Shown: positions 21,931 to 33,084 of the stretch, in pieces
Position numbering within the stretch: position 1 is the stretch's first letter
Layout: every line of letters begins with the position of its first letter
From: Deroplatys truncata
Taxonomy: Eukaryota; Arthropoda; Insecta; Mantodea; Mantidae
Reading direction: 5' to 3'
Assembly (NCBI GenBank): GCA_030765065.1
Contig: CM060984.1
Location: 2,118,001-2,182,000 of the forward strand
DNA length: 64,000 bases
Made by a program: the position numbers and the translations under genes
Notes under the pieces: model-generated
Told to the model about the DNA's origin: nothing
Databases searched by the model: none
The model's input: only the letters and a program-made list of their open reading frames with translations

Positions 21931-23103
21931 TAATGATAAATATCAAATTTGACAATAGAAGACAGGAATGGGCAGAGAAGATTTCAATTAAGACGACGGG
22001 AAGGAGAGAAATGTGGTGATTATAAGAGGATGGAGGAAAAAGGAGAAAGAAGAGAAGACGACGCTGGTGTTGGGGAGCAGGGTCGCCATTGTTGGAGAAG
22101 CAATTAATGTGGATTGCGGATAGTGAGTGGAGTTATGGTGATACTAGATGCATGGAAGCATGAATTTTCTTATTATGTTATTAATAGGAGGGGCACGTGA
22201 GTGGATATGTAGCGATAGAAGAAATGAGATTTAGTGTTTGGTTAAAAGAGATAAACGGTTTAGTATATAGTCGTGAAATTTAAAATTGATATACAAAATA
22301 AATAAAGAAGATAATAGAAAAATTAACGCGGAGATTAAATAAAATAAGGTAAACAAGTAAACAGACATGAAACATAAACGTTATAATTTTTAATTACGGA
22401 AAATGTTTAAATAAAATAGAAATACATTTATTAAAATGAATAATAGCTTAGTAGAGAGTTTTGTGTTGGCTACCAGTACATTTTCGCTGGTTTTCACTGA
22501 ATATAATTAAATAGGAGTAGACAGTAGCTGGCTGCTAAGTTTGCTGCTTTTCAGAAAGTGTAGATAAATATAGAATTTAGAAATATAATTAACTTTTATT
22601 TACACTTTACTGCAAGCTAATAATTTCTATTCTTTTATTTTCAGTTTTATTTATTACTTTGTGTAGTTGTTTTATCTGAAGAAGGCTGATGTCATATAAA
22701 ATGTAAATGTGTTGTGAGAATAAATGTAAAGTTTGAATGAATGTCCCGGTGCCGCGATAACATATTTAGATTTTATTTTTTATGTTTACTTTGCGATGTC
22801 ATGGAAACTATGAATTTTAAGGCCAGCATATAGCGTCCAGTTGTTAAACATCTGACTATCGCCATTCTCCTTGTATCTATAATGAAATGTGCAATATAGC
22901 TGTTTCCAGAAACGTTTATGTCGACTAAAATGAAGTCGATATAAAAATGAACTTTCGTAAAAATAATTTGTATACCCACTAATAATAGAGGGCGGAGAAA
23001 GTCATCTGAATGTAACAGATTAAATTGCTTCCTTCATATCGTCATTTCATCACATTCTACTATATAATGCAAATCATTATCTCCTGCAGCCCCCACGTCT
23101 ACG
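21931..23103. other. No recognised gene
   Basis: A purine-rich stretch (to about 22130) is followed by AT-rich DNA. CTGAAGAAGGCTGATGTCAT near 22677 looks like the small hairpin-bearing segments seen near 3' ends of some retroelements, but I cannot assign it. Confidence 0.35.
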
Positions 23104-23450
23104 CCCAAGGACGTGGTTCACAGACGGTTTCCACCTTGCGGACAGGACGGGGCCCTAGAACCAGATTTGTCATTCCCCTTGGTCGAGTCAACAGTTTTCC
23201 AGGTTGAGGTCTGTGCGCTGTGCACTGTCATCAGACGAGGGGCAGCGGTAAAAACCACTCCAGACTGGTGTGACACAGCTGCCCGGTTATCTTCTTTGGG
23301 TTCCTGGGTACGCTGCTATTAGAGGTATCGGAACGTGCTCACGGTGAAGGCTGGAGTAAACACACCACAGCCAGTGAGTTTCTCCCGAATGTGACCGGAC
23401 CGGAGTTGCGGGCAGACATCTGTACATAACGGGTCTTACACATGACCCTT
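23104..23450 (+). pseudogene. LINE remnant: RNase H domain
   Basis: Reading across frames gives TWFTDGFHLADRTGP, GPRTRFVIPLGRVNSFPG, VFQVEVCALCTVIRRG and LLWVPGYAAIRG. These are the ordered landmarks of the RNase H domain of LINEs of the I/LOA/R1 kind (usual forms are WFTDGSK, FQAEVxAL and WVPGHAGIxGNE). Frame changes and stops show decay. The patch is more GC-rich than its surroundings. No reverse transcriptase is seen upstream, so the copy is 5' truncated. Confidence 0.7.
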
Positions 23451-23773
23451 TATGTTTGAGACCTCACAGCATATACATGCGAAGGTTTCGCTGTGCATAG
23501 GTATGTATCCTTAGGGTCCTTTTTGGAACCCAAGGAAATATCAAACACCAGCGACACAAAGGGCTTTTGAGCCTACGTGCACGTCCTCTTTAAGAGGCCA
23601 CTCAGTTATCATCTTGTTTTTCTAATCTTTCCCTCACCTATTTCCAGAAACCTCTCTCTTCCCATGTGTTACCTATTCCAATTTGTGGAAAACTTTCTTT
23701 CAAACCCTGTGATGAATTCAATCCAGCACAGGATTTTCCCTGCATGATTAGACATTGCCTCAGGATATTTTGC
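23451..23773. other. No gene recognised; may include the 3' part of the LINE remnant
   Basis: Nothing recognised apart from a gradual return to AT-rich composition. Confidence 0.35.
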
Positions 23774-24022
23774 GTCGTCCTTCGTGGTCTAACGGTAGCA
23801 TGCTAGCCAATAGTTTCAAAGGTCGTGGATTCAAACTGGGCATAGGGTCATGGATTTTTTTTTCGTTGTAAAAATCCTTAGCATGGCTTCCTTTAGAAGG
23901 GAAATAAAGCTGGTGGTCCCGTGTCGTAGATTTACAGCACGTAAAAGAACCTCAAGCCTGATAAAGGGGCATCGGAGCAAACTTTATGGTCTTTCACGCT
24001 CAATTTATAATGGTGCGCTAAG
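23774..24022 (+). repeat. tRNA-derived SINE, family A, 3' truncated
   Basis: The head is CGTGGTCTAACGGTAGCATG (A box) with GTGGATTCAAACTGG (B box). The body contains TCCTTAGCATGGCTTCCTTT, GTCGTAGATTTACAGCACGT and AAGAACCTCAAGCCTGATAA. It stops near TGCGCTAAGT, so the last ~50 bp of the family are missing. Divergence from the 14551 copy is visible throughout. Confidence 0.88.
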
Positions 24023-24519
24023 TTTAGGATATTTTGATTATCCAAAGACCTTATTCTATGCCGGTACCCTTTCCCCTATCATAATCTTGCAACCCACTCT
24101 TCCCATTTCTAACACTGCTGCTCCGTTTAGTAAGCCCAATACACGTCTGCAGAATGATCTATATACCATCCCACATCACTTCCCCAAATCTGCGATCCAT
24201 TGAAGACCAACTATGCTTCTACTACTGTTCTGTATAACTTTTCTAACGCTTAACCTGCATTTCTGCAGACATGAGCTTACGACATTCATTGTTAGTTTTC
24301 CCTTAGGTAATACACTGGTCTTCTGGTCATTCCATCTCCCAGTCCCTCCCCCTAATAATCAAATTTCCATACTATTTGTAACTCTTCCCCTGCCACTTCT
24401 TTTAAACACGATTATCTATCTTTGAACTGTTTAACTTTATTCTTAGGCAATATGCTTAATCCTGCAGGTCAGCTGTCAGACCAGTAGCTCTACATAGGTT
24501 GCAGAGCGTGTAACGAGGC
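24023..24519. other. No gene recognised
   Basis: Pyrimidine-rich plus strand with two short open frames and no motifs. Confidence 0.35.
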
Positions 24520-24650
24520 GGCCTATACCGCAAGCCAAAGGAACATATACACCGGTATTTCTCAATTTAATCCACGGTGTTCCTCTATGCATAATGTCAA
24601 ATGCTTTCTCTAAATCAATAGTATACCCTGACTCTTTTAGTGCTAAAATA
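24520..24650 (-). pseudogene. Small LINE reverse-transcriptase fragment
   Basis: The minus-strand frame contains GYTIDLEKAFDIMHRGTPWI, followed by KLRNTGV. It matches the palm-domain landmark xxDLxKAFDxVxRxxLWxxLxxxGV of LINE reverse transcriptases. Only about 40 residues are recognisable and flanking sequence does not continue the domain. Confidence 0.55.
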
Positions 24651-25370
24651 TTTATCAAAAACTGAATAATTGTAATATAAAATTGTAAAACAAATACACA
24701 ATAGAAGGTCATATAGTAAAACTTCATTATCTGTTATAATAGAAGGGGTGGGGTTGACAGTTAACTGAAAATGACGGATAATCCATCTTGCTTAATATAA
24801 ACAGTGACTTTAATAGCCAATTACACAAAATATTCACTAAACACACGAGTCCTATGTAAAATTTCTTGTGTACTTAAAAATAGCAATAAAGGTGATTCTT
24901 GTCCACGTGGTAAGAAGTAACAGACTTTTGTTCCCTAAAACCAATACAAGTGTGCGCTTACATCTAAGTACATGACTAGGTGTCTGACATTGAAACTTAC
25001 GTGCTCGGAACAACTTGTTGCTCATTCAATTTACCACGTTTCCATAGGGAATTCAAATAGATCTGAGTACACGTTCTGTATTGAATACTGCATGGAGATC
25101 AAACTGGATCTTAGAAAGCACTGTACTTATTGTAATATGTTGATTGTTGCTGTGTTCTAGTCAATCTTTCTCTTTAAAATGAGAACAAACTACAGTCTTT
25201 GCTTCTTTCTTTAATACAACATACAGGCCTGCATTTCTTCTGAAGCAGTGTTGTGAAATATAGGTTTTGGGTTTGTAATTTTTGCAAGAAAATTACTGGT
25301 TTCTTTCATGTGCCCATGGTTTATGCTAGACATTTTCATGACGGAATAATAAACGTGTCAGGCACCGGTG
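24651..25370. other. No gene recognised
   Basis: AT-rich stretch before the LINE 3' end at ~25371. A 62-codon frame at 24972-25160 has no motif. Confidence 0.35.
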
Positions 25371-26279
25371 CAATAATAATAATAATAATTATTCGTTATT
25401 TAGTAATCACATAAACCACAACACACTTTTAGAAATATACAAGTACAAGCTTACAGTTTCTTCTTATCTTGTGGATAAAACTCTTGTAAACAATAAAAAC
25501 GTTTTTCTACTAACCACTTATATGTGTTCTTAAATATTTGTATTTTCATCGTTTCTTCAGGAAGTGCATTAAAAAAGCCTTTTCCAGTTACTTCATAATA
25601 TTTTTTTTTTGCAATCTGTGGTATGGTATACCAATTCTATTCACATTCCTTGTATTATAATTATTTATCTCTTTCATGTTGATTAGAACATCATAAATAC
25701 ACAAATTTACTACCGTAGGAATTCCCAAAGTAACAAATAATGGTTTACAGTGTTCAGTTTTGTGTGAGCTTGTCAATATTCTAACGATCGTTTTCTGAAT
25801 TTTCAATATTTCTGCTATCCTTGCATTACTAGTATTAACGTATTAAACCATATCTAAAAATCTGATGTGTTACACTCACATGACTTTCTCTACTCTTGTT
25901 CAAACTATTTTTACAAACTCCTTATTCTCCATCTATTTCATATTAATCAAGATAAACATTTGCAGAAACGATCTTTTGACATGCACAGAGAATTACATTT
26001 TACATATAACGATCAGTTCTAAAAATATTTGACTATCGCTTAAGGCCTACTATGTTTCCCTTGTTTTGTAATTGCAAGGACAATATAGAAATACAGTAGC
26101 CTTTAAGCATAGACATACATATCTTTTAATATCTGGTTGCTATGCGCAGCACCATTCTCTTTGCCACACAGATTAATACTCTTTGCATATCCAAGACAAA
26201 AAAAATTAATAACGAATTCCCATTTGAGAAAATAAGTATTGAACAATTTAAGGGAATAACAAGCAATATCTCGAAAACG

Positions 26280-26770
26280 GTTCACTAAAAAAATGTATAT
26301 GTCATAAACTGTGTATTTTAACGCGATCTACATTTGTTGTGTAGTAAAATTTTGCCTATCTCTTATGGTTTACCAGTTATGCAAAAGTCGTTCAGAATGA
26401 AGAATACTTTTGGAGACATTCCCAGAAAATTCAAGATATACATTTTATTTGTCATGAAAATATCTTAAACATATGATATTTTAATCAAAATCGTTAGAAC
26501 CATTTTTGATTAAATTAAAATTTTCGAAAAATGTTCAATGCAAAGGGTAATCTGGGGTGGGGGGATTTTCTTGAAAACCTTCGTGTCGCATCTCTGGAAG
26601 ATACTGAACCTAAATACCAAGTTTGTGTTTATCCGACTGTTCGTTTCTGAGTTATGCTGTTCACAGACAGACAGACACGTACATGTTTCCAAAAATGCTT
26701 TTTTTGGATTCAGGGGGTCTCAAAACATGTATTTCCGGTGAAATCTCGGTATCGAATACATCAACTGCTT
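26280..26770 (+). repeat. Dispersed noncoding repeat, copy 2
   Basis: Homologous to 20878-21310 in the opposite orientation. Anchors are TTTTAATCAAAATCGTTAG, ACTGAACCTAAATACCAAGT, TTATCCGACTGTTCG, a CAGACAGACAGACA run near 26665, and AAAAATGCTTTTTTTGGATT. It separates the LINE YADD region from the LINE C-terminal segment, where a direct continuation would be expected. Its left limit is uncertain. Confidence 0.7.
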
Positions 26771-27417
26771 CACTTGTATTATAGGGAGATTCATTGTTTT
26801 TTAAGGGTAAAATCAATATTCTGTGTTTTACTTTCATTCATGTAAAAAACGTTACTTTTAAACCACAGTTGAGATTTTTCAGCATTTGTTTTTGCTAGCT
26901 GTGACAACATTTCAAGAGCATTGTGCATATTATGAAAAGTTATGTCATCTGCATAGACAACTGTATAAAATGAAAACAAATTTACACGTCATTAATCATT
27001 ATTAAAACAGCAGGGGTCCGATAAGTGATCCCTGCGGAACTCCTATTGTTACTTCTAATATTTGCGATTCTTTTCCACCGACCGCCATCGTTTGCTGGCG
27101 ATTTTCAAGATAGGATTAAAAAATATGCGCGCTGTCATTTCTTCTTCCATATGTTTCTAATATGTTTAATAACATATCATGTTTCGCGCAATCAAAAACT
27201 TTACTTGAGTTGCAAAGTATAGCATGTGCAACATAACCATCCTCAAAAGCTTGAATTTTCTTCTACCAATGAGTCCACTGCAAGTATCCTTGACTTTCTC
27301 TGGCAATATCCAAACTATTAGATATCAAATTTTCTGCCTCAAAATAATTCTGCTTGGTTTTTTAGAAGATGCTCAAATATTTGTGCTGAGGGAATTACTC
27401 ATATAGGTCTATAACTA

Positions 27418-28688
27418 TGGCGTCTTTCAACAAGAGTGTCCTATCTTTGAACTTAAATAAAACGCGTTCTATAAATGATAGAGGTTTATTTCTTTTTTAT
27501 TTTTGGAACATAATTACTGTCATTACGTGTGGAAGAGAACTTCAGTTATGTGACCGCCGCGACTTCGTTGGGTTACGCTTATACGGTTGACGCAATTTTT
27601 AATGACAGAAGAACGTAAATTAGGTCCAACTTCACGAATAACAAGCGTGATGTTATTCATAAAATATTTTACTGTTTCTGGCTTGACATAAACTCGAAAT
27701 TTAACATAACCCCACAAGAAGTAATCCAACGGCGTTAAATCACACGACCTCGGGAGGCAGTTAACATCACCACCACGGTAAATGATGAAACCTCTGAAGT
27801 TCTCCTTCAAAAGATCGATTGTTTCGAGAGCATTATGACATGTGGCACCATCTTGCCGGAACCAGATGTTCCTGAGATCCATACCATCCAATTGAGGCCA
27901 AAAATAGTCCCTTATAAGAGCCCGGTATCTTTCTCCATTGACAGCTAGAGCTTCTCCATCTTCATCTTGGAAAACATATGGACCAATGATTACACCATAC
28001 CAAAATCCACACCACAGAGTAACCTTTTGGAGATGAAGTGGTCGTTCTTGAATCTGCATTCGATTGTGATTGCTCCAATAGCCGCAATTTTGTTTGCTAA
28101 CACAATCATCCATCTTCGTTGCTGAAGATGATTTTTCGACAAAAATCCGGGTCAGCTTCCAGTTGCTCCATAGCCCAGTCCGCGAATACACGGCACAACC
28201 TATGGCCATTGGGCTTTAGTTCTTGAGTTAACACCATTTTGTAAGCGTGAAACTTCAAGTCCAGATGCAGAATTCAACCAAGTTGTGGTCGGCGAAAGCC
28301 CCAATTCTTGCGCTTGACGAGCAATTGATTTGCTTCCGTTCTCGCGTACACTCTCACGAACGGCGCATATGTTTTCGTTGGAGCGATTACTTACAGGCGT
28401 TCTTTGATCGCTGACAGAACCACTTCTTTCAAATTTATCGATCAAACGCGGAATCGTTCTCTCGCAGGGACGATTATGCACACCGTAAACTTCACATAAT
28501 ACACGGAAGGTTTGGCGAATAGATGATCCATTTTGATAATAAATTTTCACAGTTTCTACGCGTTGCTGAATGCTATAACGTTCCATGGCTATTTGTCAAT
28601 AACCACTTTAACCACATGACTGCTGTAACTCAATAACAACGGAAGCTATTACATGTTAAAGATAGGACACACTTGTTGAAAGACCCTA
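27418..28688 (-). mobile_element. Tc1/mariner-superfamily transposon with both ends and TA target site
   Basis: Inverted ends match: GTCTTTCAACAAGAGTGTCC (from 27422) against the reverse complement of the right end, GTCTTTCAACAAGTGTGTCC. TA dinucleotides flank at 27416-27417 and 28689-28690. The element is 1,271 bp. The transposase lies on the minus strand in two overlapping frames: 28586-28200 (128 aa, helix-turn-helix DNA-binding half) and 28209-27523 (228 aa, catalytic half with VTLWCGFWYG, QDGATCH and CDLTPLDYFLWG). By my count 41 residues separate the last two catalytic Asp, a DD41D spacing as in rosa-like elements. The first catalytic region reads IIFSNED in another frame, with Asn for the usual Asp and a stop soon after. 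It is therefore inactive but not very old. Confidence 0.92.
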
Positions 28689-29470
28689 TACTAGGTTTCC
28701 TCTTATCTTCCTTTTTATATATTGGGGTAACTTTGAATAGTTTAAATGTTTTGGAAAAATGCCATCTGCAAGGTACTTATTGATACAGAAAGTCAAAAGA
28801 GTTAAAATACTTCCTTAATAAAATTGTTCAAAAAGCCATTATTATCCTTGTTATTTGAACTTTTAAGTTTAAAGGTTACTTTTTCAACACCATTACGTTA
28901 CCTCACTAAGTATAATCCTTCCTTATTATTCCCTGTATGTACATCCCTCAGACTGTTATTTCCTTAACAGGTCTATGAAAAAATTGTTAACCTCATCAGG
29001 CGATTTCCTCCCATTCTGATCTACTTGAACTTTTAACCGAATTTATCACTGACCATGCTGCTTTGCATTTATTTCACTTCTTTTTGTGACTCCGTACTAT
29101 TGTGACAAGTGAACTGTTTGGTGTTCTCTGATACTTATCCAGTAAAACCATAAGTTTAGTTTTCATTCTTTGTAGACCTCATTATGCCTATTTATCATTT
29201 TACAATTTTGTTTAATGTTTACAATTATCTTTTTCTTTTTACAACTGTTATTAAATAGGTCCATCAAACATCCTCTGTGCTGGGTCTCATTTATTCTGCA
29301 ATTCTCTCTCCCAGTCAACCAATGCTAAACTATATTTAAATTTATTTACTCTCTGTTCACTAACATCTCTTATTTTTCTAATGGTTGTATTTGGAGGTAT
29401 TTTTGAAAAGCCTTTTCTTGTGAAAACCTCAGAGAATATTGGTTGATGGTCGGATTATTTATGTTGTAAT

Positions 29471-30659
29471 ACTGTTTTTAACATATATAACATGGTCGCT
29501 TTTACCGTTTTCATGGTAAATTTACATATTCTTTACAAAGCTATAGTACATAAAACTCAAAACCTTCGCCTAACACACATAACCAAAAAGTAACTTTCAT
29601 GTTTAACAGGTTCGTCTTCACCAATCTTAATACATGAAGAATTTAACATGGAAACGTGGATCGCCTTCAGTATGGAGTGTTTACACAAATCGATTCATTT
29701 CACCTTGAAATGTAGCAACTGTTGCGTGCTCGCACGGGATGCGAAGTAACATACACTTTTGTTCCAAAACAAGTTAATATCACCATGTAGTCGTATGTAC
29801 AGAGAATTTTCATAGCAGAACATTTAAGAAGCTTAATGCACCGAACCAAGTGATGGATAATGGTAGTTCTACAATAATGTTACAAATGTACTATACTTGC
29901 TGCGAAAAAAGAAAGGGATTGACATTTCTCGGGGAAAGAGAGAGAGAGAGGCGACGTTTCCGCTTATCGCGACCACGAAGTCGATTGGGTTGCGCCTGCA
30001 TTGTTGGGCGGGCATTATTTGTATCCATATACGAAGACAATTATAAAATAATGAATCTACATGCAGGCATATATCATTGTAAAGATCTGCGTTAAAAAGA
30101 GAGACATACCTGCGAAATATTGATACTTATTTTAATGGGAAAATGATGCTTATTCTGTCACAGGCTATTTCCCGCGCTGGTCTTTTAATGGGATACCTTT
30201 AACAAATAGTTTTATTCCGTTCCTGAGTATGCTCAGTTTTTCGTTTAGCTGGCTGTCTTTGTCGCTATTTTTGGATATTGTTAATTATTCATTAAAACGG
30301 TAACACACATGTAAAACCAAAGGAAATAGGATGATGCACAACTCGTCAATACACACGCAAGTTGTGGCTAAAGGAAGGCATTGTTTATAGTTGCAGTGAC
30401 ACCAGTCCATGTTACTGCAACGGTCACTCGCCAGGCACATATGATAATCACGTGTTACAATATCGGCAACAAGGTTTTTGCGTCTATCGTTGCTATGGAA
30501 ACGTCGTTCTAATCCAATGTAGCTAGATAACTAAGGTGAGCCACTCCGGGGTGGGAGCTGTCATTGGCTGCCCGCCTGTGACGTAAGTGAGAGTGAAGAC
30601 GAGCGCGCGGAATACATACACAGCGCAGTGAACACACTAAATTTCTCCCAATTAGTAGG
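29471..30659. other. No recognised gene; short GA run and a GC-rich CRE-like patch
   Basis: A GAGAGAGAGAG run lies near 29937. At 30540-30620 the sequence becomes CpG-rich with TGACGTAAG at about 30580 and GAGCGCGCGG at about 30600, which could be a promoter. The 81-codon frame at 29850 has no motif. Confidence 0.35.
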
Positions 30660-31165
30660 AAAAGAAGGGGAACTTGAGAACAAAGGGATTTCGCTGCCTC
30701 CGCCCCCCTGCTTTGTGGCCTGACCCTTAAAAGCCGCCGACTCCTCCCCCTTTCTTTGTGCGCTAACCCTTAAAGCCGCCGAACACGACCCCTCCTTTGT
30801 GGTCTCCTAGTATGCCACCCAGCTCTGTGCCTGTCGCCACGCCCCCTCCTTTGTGCTCTACTAGCATGCCCCCAGGCTCTGTGCCTGTGGTCACGCCCCT
30901 TCCTTTGTGCTCTACTAGTATGCCGCCAGGCTGTGCCGCTGGCCACCCCTCCCCTCCCCTTTGTGGTCTAACCCCGTACGCTATCTACGCCCTCCCTTCT
31001 TTGAGTGTGCTGGTCTGAATGGCTCCCTGTAGAGTAGTGGAGGTACGCTGACCACACCCTCTCTTTGTGGCCTCCCCTCTCCTTTGTGGTGTAACCCCGT
31101 ACGCTCGCCACGCCTCCCTGTTTACAGTCTGTTCTGATTGGATCCCTGTAGAGGGGTGGAGGTAA
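30660..31165. repeat. GC-rich imperfect tandem repeats
   Basis: A ~55-bp unit (CTCCTTTGTG, CTCTACTAGTATGCC, CAGGCTCTGTGCCTGT, CACGCCCC) is present about three times between 30790 and 30950. A longer ~120-bp unit (CCTTTGTGGTCTAACCCCGT to GTGGAGGTA) occurs at about 30955-31055 and 31080-31165. Composition differs sharply from the flanks. It lies upstream of the capsid-module fossil and may be the repetitive terminal region of that element. Confidence 0.65.
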
Positions 31166-31480
31166 TAGGGTATTGTGCTAGTCGCTAATGGAGGTGGATC
31201 TTTGTGCGCTACTGATGCCGATAGCCGGGGATCGTCGAACAATGTGTTATTGTTTTCGTCGCGTGTCGCCGCCCACGCAAATGGATGTAGGTGATAAAAA
31301 AATCAATGGTTTATACTGCTAACGTCCTGGCATCGCGCCTCTGAAGGGCTGAACGCAAACCATCGATCGAAGTATCACTGTCGCATGTAATTAAACGATG
31401 CTCCTCGATCGATGAATACAATTAAGTATTTTTGATTGATTAATGTAATTAAGTGTATATGAATTGACTCGCGCGCACCT
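31166..31480. other. No feature seen
   Basis: Mixed composition with several CGATCGAT-like words and no gene. Confidence 0.3.
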
Positions 31481-31539
31481 GGTCGCCATCGTATGTGTGT
31501 GTGTGCTAGCATATGTATAACTATCACGCTCACTGGTCT

Positions 31540-31860
31540 TAACCTAACCGACAAACCACCTTGTAATGAAAAAACCCAGCAGTCGGCTTGTCTGGTAATA
31601 ACAAGTTTCAACCCCCTCCATGACGGCGTGCGTGACGTCACTAACAAGTCTCGACGTGTAGACTAGCCCGGCTCCACTCTGTCGGCGTCGATAAAACATG
31701 TTAAAACACGCTCGCCAATGGCTTTCCTTTGTATTCGAAAACAGCCAACCGGCTTTTGTCTGGAGGGATGAATAACAGGTCTCAACATGCGTTCCACCCC
31801 TCCACGCCCGCCGCGTGACGTCACCGAGCAAGTATCTACAGTATATAAGGAGCGACCGCT
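31540..31860 (+). promoter_or_regulatory. Duplicated promoter module with CRE and TATA boxes
   Basis: Two diverged copies of a ~190-bp module are aligned by CCAGCAGTCGGCTTGTCTGG (31571) and CAGCCAACCGGCTTTTGTCTGG-type sequence (31742). Each has a palindromic CRE, TGACGTCA, at 31633-31640 and 31816-31823. The second copy continues to TATATAAG at 31842-31849, 19 bp after its CRE, and would fire rightward into the small plus-strand frames. A third TGACGTCA lies at 33141-33148. The layout resembles a compact viral promoter. I infer that it belonged to the capsid-module element. Confidence 0.55.
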
Positions 31861-32046
31861 GCCAGGGTTGCTTCGGGGGTACCAGCCACATGATCACCAC
31901 TATGCCCCAATTAAATTGCGCCATCACAGAATCAAATCCTTCTTTTCCTTCTCCTTCTTCCTTTCTACACCTATATACATACTCTTGTTTTTCCTTCAAA
32001 CCTTTACTCCTGTTTCCCCCCCCCCAAAAAAAAGAGCGATCATTTA

Positions 32047-32268
32047 TTGTTTTTTCGGTGTTCGTTCAGCGATACTCGTGCATCTGATGTGAATGATTAC
32101 TGGAGCGAGTGCGGAGAAGATTATTTTCACTACGTATACTTCCATACCGAAACCTGCAATGGTTTAATGCATTCAATATTGTGTACTCAACCATCGCATC
32201 ATGATCAGATGACTACATTGGAAGTGTGCACAGAGAGCTGTCCTGTTTATCGAGGAGCGAACATGTAA
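32047..32268 (+). CDS. Small Cys/His-containing protein of the capsid-module fossil, paralogue 1
   Basis: The 73-residue frame contains ETCNGLMHSILCTQPSHHDQ, closely similar to the next frame (ETCTGYMHSILCTNPAQHER). Shared Cys and His positions suggest a small zinc-binding or disulfide fold. I do not recognise the family. It follows the CRE/TATA module at 31816-31849 by about 200 bp and would be the first product of that promoter. The start is uncertain because the N-terminal residues (MFFRCSF) differ from those of the paralogue. Confidence 0.4.
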   Translation: MFFRCSFSDTRASDVNDYWSECGEDYFHYVYFHTETCNGLMHSILCTQPSHHDQMTTLEVCTESCPVYRGANM

Positions 32269-32324
32269 TACATTTTATTTTCTATAATTCAGTAATATTC
32301 TGCATGCATGTTAAATGAAATCGC

Positions 32325-32534
32325 ATGGGTGATGATGTGGAGGATCTTAGCGATGTCGATGAAGTTGATGTCTTCGTCTCGAAACACCTAGCTGAATGCG
32401 ATACAGAGACGTGCACCGGATACATGCATTCTATACTTTGTACTAACCCGGCCCAGCATGAACGCATGTCATCCTTCTTCCTACGTAACGACAATTGCGA
32501 GGTCTACCAGCGCAGAAAGAGAAAACTCGAGTAA
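32325..32534 (+). CDS. Small Cys/His-containing protein of the capsid-module fossil, paralogue 2
   Basis: The 69-residue frame begins with an acidic stretch (MGDDVEDLSDVDEVDVF), continues with ETCTGYMHSILCTNPAQHER and ends with a basic cluster (RRKRKLE). The middle is about half identical to the preceding frame, so the pair arose by tandem duplication. After it, 32535-33084 holds an acidic, proline-containing open stretch and then a very basic one (MRERRKRQNESGEKKQKRCK at ~32988). GT/AG-like signals near 32533 and 32611 hint at splicing. Function unknown. Confidence 0.4.
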   Translation: MGDDVEDLSDVDEVDVFVSKHLAECDTETCTGYMHSILCTNPAQHERMSSFFLRNDNCEVYQRRKRKLE

Positions 32535-33084
32535 GTAGAAGAAATGTTAAATTACATATTCATTTACTGCTTCTAATGCTATTCTGTGTCTAACCTAAAA
32601 TTAAATTATTACAGACTGCGCCTAAGGTACCCGTTCCAATAGAGGACTGGATCCTGGGAGACGCGATGTCGATATAGTGGAATATCCAATCGCAGAGTGC
32701 CATACCCAGCCTATGGATGAGGATGTCGCTCCACTCCCCGCCATTACTACTCCTGATGATAAAACTACGAGGGTTGAGCAGTGGATAAATCAGACGAGCC
32801 CAGATTGCTCGCCTGAGATACACCCAGAATCTTGCAAACCCTTGAAGTGAGTACGACACTCTTTAATCATACTTTTGTGACAAGGGAAGAGGATTTTTCT
32901 AATATATGTATTTTCTCTTTCAGGAGAATGAAATCATTTACTAAACCTATTTCTAACATTGTTTTGAATATATGTTGCAGGAGTGTGATGAGGGAGCGGA
33001 GGAAGAGGCAGAACGAGTCTGGTGAGAAAAAGCAGAAGAGGTGTAAGAGGATCCTCAACGAGGGTCCTGTAGTATTTTTATTCA

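Larger units (their letters stand above)
25371..29470 (-). mobile_element. LINE (APE-type non-LTR retrotransposon), decayed, interrupted twice
   Basis: On the minus strand, landmarks appear in order. These are the end of an endonuclease domain (SDHQPIFSE near 29440), a post-endonuclease segment (RVNKFKYSLALVDWERELQ near 29320), reverse-transcriptase landmarks (GDKRKPSI at ~28700, SKVFDCAKHDM at ~27190, GVPQGSLIGP at ~27025, YADDITF at ~26950) and a C-terminal segment (QKTIVRILTSSHKTEHCKPLF at 25800, TRNVNRIGIPYHRL). A TAA microsatellite at 25371-25390 is a plausible 3' tail. Stops and frame changes are frequent. A mariner copy (27418-28688) and a dispersed noncoding repeat (about 26280-26770) lie inside it, so it is the oldest of the three. 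Confidence 0.8.

Noticed and set aside
22720-22765. Primer-binding-like TCCCGGTGCCGCG as the leader of an LTR element
   Set aside because: The match is short and no LTR pair or second copy was seen nearby, so it could be chance.
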